12,109 nucleotides of DNA from Syntrophaceae bacterium UBA4778 (GTDB taxonomy: Bacteria > Desulfobacterota > Syntrophia > Syntrophales > UBA4778), in contig DHHG01000156.1 of NCBI GenBank assembly GCA_002403175.1, forward strand, positions 1 through 12,109, written 5' to 3'. Below are positions 1-6,997 of the stretch, piece by piece. The notes below the pieces were generated by a model that did no database searches, was not told the DNA's origin, and saw nothing but the letters and a program-made list of their open reading frames with translations. Position 1 is the stretch's first letter. The number at the start of each line of letters is the position of its first letter. The position numbers were made by a program, and so were the translations under genes.

Positions 1-312
1 ATGAAGGCACACGCCGGAATGACGGGCAGACCGGCAATTCTATCAGGCCCGACCAGGGCGGGCTAACTCAAAGAAGTTTTTTCCGGATTGGAAGGAAACG
101 GGAGGATTTTGGAGAAAGTTTTCTGAAATTGTGTTCACTATCCCATTACGAGCCATTCTTGATCCTGCCTACAGACTCAAGTCTGCTGATCTCAACTAAA
201 TCAAATCCTGCCTTCATGCTCCGACCTCCCTGCTTCGCAGTCTCACTAACCTACACAGAGGAGCATTCAAAAGCTCCCTTCCTTTTGACTCCACTAGCTT
301 ACAATAATGCAT

Positions 313-342
313 AAAACGGCAGAACGGAGTGGAGCCGTTTTT
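313..342 (+). terminator. Possible rho-independent terminator or stem-loop
   Basis: An 8-bp perfect stem, AAAACGGC (313-320) with GCCGTTTT (334-341), encloses a 13-nt loop and ends in a run of five T. The stem is half A/T and no gene is identified immediately upstream, so it may end a transcript entering from outside the window or may not act as a terminator. Confidence 0.3.
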
Positions 343-416
343 CAGAGCTTCTGATTCATTGTTTTACGGAAGGCTCTTTGATATTTCAAGATGTCTGCTA
401 GATGAATGGAGACGAG

Positions 417-448
417 GGTAAACCCGGATCATATAATACGGGTTTACC
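417..448. promoter_or_regulatory. Perfect 10-bp inverted repeat, candidate activator (enhancer-binding protein) site
   Basis: GGTAAACCCG (417-426) is followed after 12 A/T-rich bases by its exact complement CGGGTTTACC (439-448). The half-site centres are 22 bp apart, about two helical turns, which suits a dimeric DNA-binding protein. The site lies about 200 bp upstream of the sigma-54 promoter at 623-638, a position where NtrC-family activators are known to bind. No T-run follows, so a terminator role is less likely. That the NtrC-type regulator at 4860-6239 binds here is inference. Confidence 0.45.
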
Positions 449-622
449 AGCTGCAGACTCCGACGGTGTTGTTCTCTCGAATCCTCACTCTCTCCAGAAA
501 GAATGCGCGAAATCCATTTTTTCCGGACTGAGTCCTATTTTATCAGACAGATATCATGCGTAATTCATCATCACTTAACCCAACTATTTAATATTCCATA
601 AGATACACCAGGCAAAACATCA

Positions 623-638
623 TGGTATGATCATTGCT
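623..638 (+). promoter_or_regulatory. Sigma-54 (-24/-12) promoter of the outer-membrane protein gene
   Basis: TGGTATGATCATTGCT fits the RpoN consensus TGGCACGNNNNTTGCW. The invariant GG (624-625) and GC (636-637) are separated by exactly 10 bases, and the TTGCT of the -12 element is perfect. The two deviations are C-to-T changes at positions 4 and 6 of the -24 element. Transcription would start near 648, giving a leader of about 80 nt before the ATG at 728. Sigma-54 promoters need an AAA+ activator, and one is encoded in this window. Confidence 0.65.
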
Positions 639-659
639 AATTGTGCGGAAATCATTTAG

Positions 660-698
660 AGGTGAAAGGCGGACAATGACAAGGCACACTTTTTACCT
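660..698 (+). promoter_or_regulatory. Leader hairpin in the 5' untranslated region
   Basis: AGGTGAAAGG (660-669) can pair with CTTTTTACCT (689-698) over 10 positions with two G-U pairs and a 19-nt loop. It lies between the predicted start site near 648 and the Shine-Dalgarno at 715-720, so it would form in the mRNA leader without covering the ribosome-binding site. A stabilising or regulatory role is only a possibility. Confidence 0.25.
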
Positions 699-727
699 AT
701 ATTGAATACACATTAAGGAGCTAGTTT

Positions 728-1654
728 ATGAATCGCTTTTCAGCCTGTACACGGATGTTGTTTCTTATAGTTCTGAGTTTGGCACTGTTTATCGGGGCAG
801 TCTCTTTTGTTGGTAACACTGCACTTGCTACCGAGGGAGGGGGTGGTGCTTACCCGAACGGAGCAGAGGATTTCATGAGTGGTGCCCTGCCGCCACCGGG
901 TACCTATTTCTTGAATTATCTGAATTACTATCGGGCCACATCTTTTAAGGATCAAAATGGCGACGATCGCATGCCGAAATTTGACCTCGATGTAGTCGCC
1001 AATGTCTTTCGTCTGATAGAAGTAACCCAATACCGGATACTTGGGGCATCTTGGGCGATGCACTTACTGGTGCCTCTCGTGTATATGGATGCAGATGCAA
1101 CACCGGGGAAGGACAACCGATCAGGGCTGGGCGATATCACTGTAGACCCTTTTATCCTTGGCTGGCATTTTAAAAATTTCCACATGTTAACTGGGCTGGA
1201 TATTATTATTCCCACTGGTGACTATGACAAGAACCGATTGACGAATACCAGCCGCAATTACTGGACCTTCGAACCGGTTTTTGCACTCACCTACCTTGGA
1301 GACAGTGGCGTCGAAGTGTCCGGAAAGTTCATGTATGATTTCAATTTGAAGAACACCGACACGGAATACACCTCAGGGCAGGAATTCCATGTCGATTACA
1401 CCTTGGGATATCATGTCGACAAGAATCTAACCCTGGGAGTCGGCGGGTACTATTACCATCAGACAACCGATGATGAGCAGTATGGAACTAAGGTTGGAAG
1501 CGACGGTTTCAGAGGCCGTGTGATTGGTATGGGACCCCAAGCCTCCTATAACTACAAGAACATGGCCTTTACACTTAAGTGGCAGAAGGAATTCGACGTA
1601 CGGAACCGTCCCCAGGGGGATAATTTCTTTTTCAAGTTCATGTATGCCTTCTAA
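728..1654 (+). CDS. SphA/MetA-type outer-membrane beta-barrel protein (putative aromatic or hydrophobic compound channel)
   Basis: The 308-residue protein begins with a Sec signal peptide: basic start, hydrophobic core at about residues 10-29, and a probable cleavage after A34 in ALA|TEG. The mature start reads GGGGAYPNGAEDFMSGALPPPGTY in two adjoining pieces around residues 37-60 and is typical of the SphA / 'MetA-pathway of phenol degradation' family. The rest alternates polar and aromatic beta-strands and ends in a C-terminal Phe (MYAF), the usual signal for outer-membrane assembly. Family members are thought to be outer-membrane channels for hydrophobic or aromatic compounds, but the substrate cannot be read from sequence. 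The start is fixed by AAGGAG at 715-720, seven bases before ATG. A sigma-54 promoter lies upstream. The kinase gene follows 72 bp later, so co-transcription is possible. Confidence 0.9.
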   Translation: MNRFSACTRMLFLIVLSLALFIGAVSFVGNTALATEGGGGAYPNGAEDFMSGALPPPGTYFLNYLNYYRATSFKDQNGDDRMPKFDLDVVANVFRLIEVTQYRILGASWAMHLLVPLVYMDADATPGKDNRSGLGDITVDPFILGWHFKNFHMLTGLDIIIPTGDYDKNRLTNTSRNYWTFEPVFALTYLGDSGVEVSGKFMYDFNLKNTDTEYTSGQEFHVDYTLGYHVDKNLTLGVGGYYYHQTTDDEQYGTKVGSDGFRGRVIGMGPQASYNYKNMAFTLKWQKEFDVRNRPQGDNFFFKFMYAF

Positions 1655-1726
1655 GTATCCGCTGCTTAGCCGGAGTCTCTGACTGGAAACGGAATAACGT
1701 CACAGCAAACTGGAGAGGGTTACCGC

Positions 1727-4700
1727 ATGGGAAGGGTAAAAAAAGAAGGTTTTCAAGTAGAAATAAATTTCCCAGAAGTCGCTTGCGGGGATTCTCTATC
1801 TGAGCTTGGACGTCTAAGAAAATCTGAAATAAAATATCACGAACTGTATCAGAATCTTGTTGACGGATTAGCGGTAATTAATCTGGAAGGAAAAATTATT
1901 GAATTTAACCCTGCGTTTCAAAATCTTATCGGATATGCGACAGAAGAAATTTACTCGCTTACATACATGGATATTTCCCCTGCGAAGTGGCACGCTGCAG
2001 AGGAGAAGATCCTTAAAGAACAGGTAATGAAGAGGAGATATTCGGATATATACGAAAAGGAATACAGAAAGAAAGACGGAACGATAGTACCGGTAGAACT
2101 AAGAACTTACCTGATCCGGGATGAGGCAGGCACCCCCACGGGTTATTGGGCCATTATTAGAGATATTACCGAGCGCAAGCGTTCAGAAGAGTTATTAAGG
2201 ATAAAGGATAGAGCCATCGAATCCTCCATTAATGCTTTTGCCATGGCTGATCTTGAAGGAAATTTAATTTACAGCAATCCGAGATTTCTTTATCTATGGG
2301 GGTATGAAAATCGGGAAGCAGTCCTGGGAAGATCCTTGGTCGAATTTTGGGAAGTGAAAGAGCCTGCCTTTGAGATTGTAGAAAAACTAAGGAGTCGCGG
2401 GGGTTGGATAGGTGAACTGGTTTCCAAGAGAAAAGATGGCTCCCGGTTCGATACTCAAATCTCGGCAAGCATGATTTTAGATAATGCTGGTAAACCTATT
2501 TGTATGATGGCGTCTGGTGTCGACATCACAGATCGTAAGAAGATTGCAAAGGAACTTCAGGAAAGTGAAGCGAAGTACCGATTACTCGTTGATAACTCTT
2601 ATGATTTGATCTGTGCCTTAAATAAAGAAGGCGTATTCACCTATGCTTCTCCCTCATGGCAGAGGATACTTGGATACGATGCATCCTATGTGATCGGCAA
2701 GACAATCCATACTTTTGTTCATCCTGATGATGCGGCCATTTTCGAAGACCATTTTCATGAAATCATCCAGCCCAAAAAGCGAAAACGAGTTCCAGAACAC
2801 CGGGTAAAGCATGCTGACGGTACTTGGCGATGGTTAGCAGCAAGCAGAACCCCTGTTTTTGATTCAGACGGCACATTCATTTCTTTGGTCTGCATCTCCA
2901 GAGATGTCACCGAGCTCAAACAAGCATCGGAGGCGCTTAAGGAATCTCAACAACAACTTTTAGACATCATTAACTTTCTTCCGGATGCAACCTTTGTTAT
3001 TGATACAGATGGTAAGGTCGTTGCCTGGAACAAAGCTATGGAAGAGATGACGGGGATCAAGGCAGCGGCTATGTTAGATAAGGGCAATTACGAGTATGCC
3101 CTGCCTTTTTATGGTGAAAGAAGACCTATCCTTATCGATCTCGTCCTAGAGCCCCAGGCAGCAACTGAAACCAAGTATGCCAACCTAAAGAGAGGTGATT
3201 TGGTCCTTGAGGCTGAAATCAATGCGCCTTCCCTCGGGGAGGATATATATCTATATGGAAGGGTCCGGGTCTTGCGAGATTCAAAAGGAAATATCGTAGG
3301 CGCTATCGAATCGATACGTGACATTACAGACCACCGCCTGGCACAGGAAAAATACAAGGCGTTATTTGAGAACGCTGTTATGGGTATCTTCCAGACAAGT
3401 CTCGAGGGGCACATTATAAGCGCTAACCCTGAGTTGGCCCGCATTCTTGGATATGGATCTCCGGAGGAGCTAATGAGTGCGGTGACTGCGGACCGACTGT
3501 ATGTCCAGCCTAATCAACGCTCTGAACTTATGCGGCTCTTTCAAGAAAAAGGTACCCTTCAGGAACAGGAAGTTCAGCTTTACCGAAAAGATGGGAGCAC
3601 CACATGGGTTGTTGTTAGCTGCCGTGCTGTCCTTGACAAAAGCGGGAAGCCACTTCATTGTGATGGTTATATGATAGATACTTCGGACCGCAAACTTCTC
3701 GAAAAACAACTTCGACAGGCACAGAAGATGGAGGCCATAGGCACGCTTGCTGGCGGGATTGCACATGACTTTAATAACATCCTCAGTGCCGTCATAGGCT
3801 ATGCTGAAATGGCACTGAGAAACCCAGAAGTAAGTGGTAAGCTTCGACATCATATCGAGCAGATCTATAAGGCTGGAAATCGGGCAGGAGACTTGGTAGA
3901 ACAGATCCTCGCCTTCAGCCGCCAGAGTGACGAGAACCGATACCCTCTGAGAATCAGCCCTATCGTCAAGGAGGCATTGAAACTTCTGAGGGCATCCATT
4001 CCCTCAACAATAGAGATTCACCAAAACATCCAATCCGAGCCGGACTCTGTTCTTGCTAATCCCTCGAATATTCATCGGATACTAATGAACCTCTGCACGA
4101 ACGCGGCTCAAGCAATGAGTGGAAGAAAGGGTATATTGGAGATTGGATTGGCGCCTGTTGATATAAAGCCCAATGACGTTTTAATCCATCAAGGCCTAAC
4201 CCCCGGTATGCATATTAAACTTTCGGTGAGTGATACGGGACAAGGTATATCGCATGAGATTATTGATAAGATATTCGATCCCTTTTTCACCACCAAAAAG
4301 CCTGGCGAAGGTACCGGTATGGGGCTTTCCGTGGTGCATGGGATCGTGAAAAGCTATGGCGGCACAATCACCGTACAAAGCGAGGTGAGCAAAGGAACCA
4401 GATTTGAAGTCTATCTTCCACTCCTGATTGAAGAAGAGAAGAAACAGCCAAAAGAGGCTGCGCCTATCGTTGGGGGAGTGGAGTGCATTCTTTTTGTGGA
4501 TGACGAGGAAAGTCTCGTTGAGCTTGGAGAGGGCATGCTGACCGGTCTGGGCTATAAGGTTGTTGGTAGGACGAGCAGCCTGGAAGCTTTGGAACTCTTC
4601 CGGGCTCATCCCGACTGGTTTGACCTGGTAATCACCGATGTGACGATGCCTAACATGACCGGCCTCGAGTTAGCGCGGGAACTCATGCTCATTCGCCCTG

Positions 4701-4849
4701 ATATTCAGGTCATCCTTTGCACGGGTTTCAGTGAACTGGTCACGTCGGAGAGTGTGAAGTCTTTAGGGCTAAGGGAGGTTATTATGAAGCCTATCCTATT
4801 GGAACAGATTGACGCATCCATCAGGCGCCTGATCGATCAAAAGGAGTAG
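1727..4849 (+). CDS. Soluble multi-PAS hybrid sensor histidine kinase (5 x PAS - HisKA - HATPase - REC)
   Basis: This 1040-residue kinase has no membrane segment or signal peptide and is probably cytoplasmic. Five PAS modules follow in tandem, at about residues 33-155, 159-278, 280-405, 406-535 and 540-660, most ending in a D(I/V)T-type PAC motif such as RDITERK. The dimerisation/phosphoacceptor domain has the H-box HDFNN with phosphoacceptor H680. The ATP-binding domain shows an N-box with N792, DTGQG (836-840), DPFF from D851 and the lid GEGTGMGL (860-867). A C-terminal receiver has acidic residues D925/D926, phosphoacceptor D971 and conserved K1021, so all catalytic residues are present. 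GGAGAGGG at 1712-1719, seven bases from ATG, fixes the start. The regulator gene follows after 10 bp, so the two form a two-component pair. The signal is unknown; PAS domains commonly bind small ligands, haem or flavin. Confidence 0.95.
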   Translation: MGRVKKEGFQVEINFPEVACGDSLSELGRLRKSEIKYHELYQNLVDGLAVINLEGKIIEFNPAFQNLIGYATEEIYSLTYMDISPAKWHAAEEKILKEQVMKRRYSDIYEKEYRKKDGTIVPVELRTYLIRDEAGTPTGYWAIIRDITERKRSEELLRIKDRAIESSINAFAMADLEGNLIYSNPRFLYLWGYENREAVLGRSLVEFWEVKEPAFEIVEKLRSRGGWIGELVSKRKDGSRFDTQISASMILDNAGKPICMMASGVDITDRKKIAKELQESEAKYRLLVDNSYDLICALNKEGVFTYASPSWQRILGYDASYVIGKTIHTFVHPDDAAIFEDHFHEIIQPKKRKRVPEHRVKHADGTWRWLAASRTPVFDSDGTFISLVCISRDVTELKQASEALKESQQQLLDIINFLPDATFVIDTDGKVVAWNKAMEEMTGIKAAAMLDKGNYEYALPFYGERRPILIDLVLEPQAATETKYANLKRGDLVLEAEINAPSLGEDIYLYGRVRVLRDSKGNIVGAIESIRDITDHRLAQEKYKALFENAVMGIFQTSLEGHIISANPELARILGYGSPEELMSAVTADRLYVQPNQRSELMRLFQEKGTLQEQEVQLYRKDGSTTWVVVSCRAVLDKSGKPLHCDGYMIDTSDRKLLEKQLRQAQKMEAIGTLAGGIAHDFNNILSAVIGYAEMALRNPEVSGKLRHHIEQIYKAGNRAGDLVEQILAFSRQSDENRYPLRISPIVKEALKLLRASIPSTIEIHQNIQSEPDSVLANPSNIHRILMNLCTNAAQAMSGRKGILEIGLAPVDIKPNDVLIHQGLTPGMHIKLSVSDTGQGISHEIIDKIFDPFFTTKKPGEGTGMGLSVVHGIVKSYGGTITVQSEVSKGTRFEVYLPLLIEEEKKQPKEAAPIVGGVECILFVDDEESLVELGEGMLTGLGYKVVGRTSSLEALELFRAHPDWFDLVITDVTMPNMTGLELARELMLIRPDIQVILCTGFSELVTSESVKSLGLREVIMKPILLEQIDASIRRLIDQKE

Positions 4850-4859
4850 CAGGATATTT

Positions 4860-6239
4860 ATGGGCAAGGTTTTAATTATCGACGACAATCATTTCAACTC
4901 GGAAGCTCTCAGCGAAATGGTCGGCAGCCTGGGGCACGAGGTGGCTTCTGTTCACACCGCTGAAGAAGGCCTCAGAAAAGCCAGATCTGATGACTTCGAT
5001 GTTGTCTTTTTAGATGTGCAGCTTCCGGACGGCAATGGTTTGATGCTGTTGCCGAGCATTCACGCCACTGCATCGGCTCCGGAAGTAATCATCATCACAG
5101 GATTCGGAAGCCCTGATGGCGCTGAGCTTGCAATCAGGAACGGAGCCTGGGATTTTATTCAAAAACCTCTCGAAAGAAAAAAGATAGAACTTCCACTGTT
5201 GCGTGCCCTCCAGTACAGAAAAGTAAAAAATCAGAACGGAAAACCCCGGTTATTGAAACGGGAGGGAATCATCGGCAGCAGTCCGGCAATGGAAAGATGC
5301 ATGGAACTCGTTGCCCAAGCGGCAGCGAGCGATGCCAATGTCCTTATTACCGGGAAAACAGGAACTGGGAAAGAACTCTTCGCTCAAGCCATTCACGACA
5401 ACAGTCCACGGAAAGATATGCCATTTGTCGTTGTAGATTGCGCATCCCTTCCTCAAACCCTTATGGAAAGCATCCTTTTTGGGCATGAAAAGGGAGCCTT
5501 CACTGGGGCGGATAAAATCCAGGAGGGTCTTATCAAACTGGCAGACAGGGGGACTCTCTTTCTCGATGAGCTGGGAGAACTTCCCCTTAGCGCCCAGAGA
5601 GCTTTCCTCCGGGTTCTTCAGGAACATCGTTTCCGCCCCTTGGGATCCAGAAAGGAAATAACCAGCGACTTCAGAGTTATTGCTGCAACCAATCGCGATC
5701 TTGACAAACTGGTCCAGGAAAACAAGTTCAGAGAAGATCTTCTTTTCCGGCTGCGGGCGGTTACGGTAGAATTGCCTCCCCTCCGGGAGCGTTTGGGTGA
5801 CATCAAAGAGCTTATGTTTTATTATGTGAACAAAATATGTACGCGGCATGGCACAGAGGTAAAAGGCTTCTCCCCCGAATTCAGGGAGGCCCTTTGTGAT
5901 TATGGTTGGCCGGGGAACATCCGTGAACTGGTTAATGCTTTGGAAAGCGCTATCGCGGCGGCTTTCCATGAGACGATCTTGTATCCCAAACACCTGCCCA
6001 CGCACATCCGTGTTAGTTTAATTCGGGACTCCGTTGCTAAAAATGATGATGTCACTATCCCCCTTGCTACACTGAAGGAACGAAGGGATTCCGTTGTTGC
6101 CAGAGAGGAATGGCAGTATCTTCAGGAATTGATGGCCACGACAGGAGGAAACATCAGGAATGCCTGTGAAATATCCGGTTTAAGCCGCGCGAGGTTGTAC
6201 CAGCTTATCAAAAAGCACGGCATTGAAATACCTGAATAA
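4860..6239 (+). CDS. Sigma-54-dependent response regulator, NtrC/AtoC type (REC - AAA+ - Fis HTH)
   Basis: The 459-residue protein has the usual length and order of an NtrC-class activator. The receiver (about 1-115) has acidic D8/D9, phosphoacceptor D52 in FLDVQLP, and K102. The AAA+ domain (about 138-370) has Walker A GKTGTGKE (165-172, K171), the sigma-54-contacting loop GAFTGA (212-217), and Walker B LFLDE with D236/E237, followed by ATNRDL and FREDLLFRL. The C-terminus (about 428-459) is a Fis-type helix-turn-helix. The intact GAFTGA loop implies real sigma-54 activation. Walker A has Lys at its second position where Glu is usual in this family. The gene starts 10 bp after the kinase stop; AGGA at 4851-4854 or AAGGAG at 4841-4846 may serve as the ribosome site, suggesting coupled translation. 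Target promoters are unproven, but two candidates lie in this window. Confidence 0.97.
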   Translation: MGKVLIIDDNHFNSEALSEMVGSLGHEVASVHTAEEGLRKARSDDFDVVFLDVQLPDGNGLMLLPSIHATASAPEVIIITGFGSPDGAELAIRNGAWDFIQKPLERKKIELPLLRALQYRKVKNQNGKPRLLKREGIIGSSPAMERCMELVAQAAASDANVLITGKTGTGKELFAQAIHDNSPRKDMPFVVVDCASLPQTLMESILFGHEKGAFTGADKIQEGLIKLADRGTLFLDELGELPLSAQRAFLRVLQEHRFRPLGSRKEITSDFRVIAATNRDLDKLVQENKFREDLLFRLRAVTVELPPLRERLGDIKELMFYYVNKICTRHGTEVKGFSPEFREALCDYGWPGNIRELVNALESAIAAAFHETILYPKHLPTHIRVSLIRDSVAKNDDVTIPLATLKERRDSVVAREEWQYLQELMATTGGNIRNACEISGLSRARLYQLIKKHGIEIPE

Positions 6240-6293
6240 ATATACCCCATCACTGCTGAAAGTTCTCCAAATCAAATAGTCGAGTCCAATTGG

Positions 6294-6310
6294 ATAAGAC
6301 TAAATCTTAT
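6294..6310. promoter_or_regulatory. Short inverted repeat, possible activator site
   Basis: ATAAGA (6294-6299) and TCTTAT (6305-6310) form a 6-bp inverted repeat around five bases. It is centred about 120 bp upstream of the start site predicted from the sigma-54-like promoter at 6396-6411, a normal place for an enhancer-binding protein. It is short and A/T-rich, so chance is a serious alternative. Confidence 0.2.
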
Positions 6311-6395
6311 TCTGTCAGACTAATCGTCATCTTCCTTTAATCCTCGCTACTATATAACTGCTGGAAATAATACAAGATGTTGGAAACAACTCTCG

Positions 6396-6411
6396 TGGCA
6401 TGTTTGTTGTA
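6396..6411 (+). promoter_or_regulatory. Probable sigma-54 promoter of the receptor/CheW gene cluster
   Basis: TGGCATGTTTGTTGTA matches the RpoN consensus TGGCACGNNNNTTGCW at all but two fixed positions: C-to-T at position 6 and, more seriously, GT for GC in the -12 element. The GG (6397-6398) to GT (6409-6410) spacing is the required 10 bases. It lies 42 bp before the ATG at 6453, so transcription would start about 30 bases upstream of that gene and could run through the chemoreceptor and CheW genes. Confidence 0.45.
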
Positions 6412-6452
6412 ATGTATCTAAACAATTCAGAGGATGGAGCATATCTAGGGAC

Positions 6453-6848
6453 ATGGCATTGCTTATTTATTCAAAAAATACAAGGGGGGCAGGAGAACGA
6501 CTCCTTAGCGCTATTAGTTTACTACTCCCAGAGGACAAATTTGATATCTGCAGATCAATCGGTGAGTTGTCCAAACGACTTCGACAACCTGCTTTCAAAC
6601 CGAACGTGGCCGTTCTCCTGACTTCTTCGAGAGAGGAACTTCAGAAGATCCTTTCAATACGGGAACTTCTGGAGGACACGAAAATCATCCTTATTGTACC
6701 CGATACGAATCCGGAGACCATTAGGGAAGGACATATGCTGAGACCGAGATTCTTGTGCGATTGCGACAGTAATTTTGTTGCTGTTGTGGCTGTTCTCGGA
6801 TTGATGCTCAGAAATATGGGATATCTTATAGAAGGCATACATCCCTGA
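6453..6848 (+). CDS. Small receiver-like protein lacking phosphorylation residues (pseudo-receiver), hypothetical
   Basis: The 131-residue protein has no family I can name with certainty. Its predicted pattern alternates strand and helix as in a CheY-like receiver: strand MALLIYSK, helix after GAGERLL, strand KFDICRS, helix ELSKRLRQP, strand NVAVLLTS, long helix REELQKILSIRELL, strand KIILIVPD, short helix, strand PRFLCDCDS and a final hydrophobic helix. The acidic pair expected after strand 1 is YSKN, and the phosphoacceptor after strand 3 is in LLTSS, so it probably cannot be phosphorylated. The ribosome site is poor: AGGG sits two bases before ATG and AGGATGGAG 13 bases before. No in-frame ATG or GTG suits better. 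The gene lies between the regulator and the chemoreceptor, so a role in signal output or array assembly is plausible but unproven. Confidence 0.7.
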   Translation: MALLIYSKNTRGAGERLLSAISLLLPEDKFDICRSIGELSKRLRQPAFKPNVAVLLTSSREELQKILSIRELLEDTKIILIVPDTNPETIREGHMLRPRFLCDCDSNFVAVVAVLGLMLRNMGYLIEGIHP

Positions 6849-6997
6849 AGGAACAAGGGAATCAAGAAATACAGTCCGGCTCGGCCCAGACGTTTTAACT
6901 ATGTTGATGTAATTTTTGATAACAGAAAAGAAGTCCATGCTTCAAAAGCGGAAGGATTAACCGGAATACAACAAAAATCATAGGAGGTCATCACATA

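Larger units (their letters stand above)
1..727. other. Intergenic region with inverted repeats and a sigma-54 promoter; no supported gene
   Basis: No convincing coding sequence is seen here. A frame open from base 1 ends at 64-66 and could be the last 21 codons of an upstream gene, but nothing supports it. An open frame at 129-314 has no ribosome-binding site and reads like non-coding sequence. The stretch does hold DNA structure: a GCCCG/CGGGC stem (47-51/59-63), CAGACT-CA-AGTCTG (172-185), an AAAACGGC/GCCGTTTT stem (313-320/334-341), a 10-bp inverted repeat (417-448), GGACT-G-AGTCC (525-535) and a sigma-54 promoter (623-638). The 14-base string around TTTTTTCCGGA occurs at 77-90 and again at 517-530 with one mismatch. 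Confidence 0.6.

Noticed and set aside
1..66. Possible C-terminal tail of an upstream gene (frame open from base 1, stop at 64-66)
   Set aside because: Only 21 codons, no recognisable motif, and part of it is a GCCCG/CGGGC stem; it may be non-coding repeat sequence.
129..314. Open frame of 61 codons
   Set aside because: No ribosome-binding site, no family resemblance, and composition like the surrounding non-coding DNA.
5250..6005. Long minus-strand open frame of 251 codons inside the regulator gene
   Set aside because: It is a shadow of the well-supported plus-strand NtrC-type gene; the translation shows no domain and has Cys/Phe/Pro-rich antisense character.
6891..6934. Possible sigma-28 promoter before the chemoreceptor gene (TAACTATG ... 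TTTGATAA)
   Set aside because: The -35 part matches only about half of TAAAGTTT and the -10 part lacks GCC; too weak to claim.
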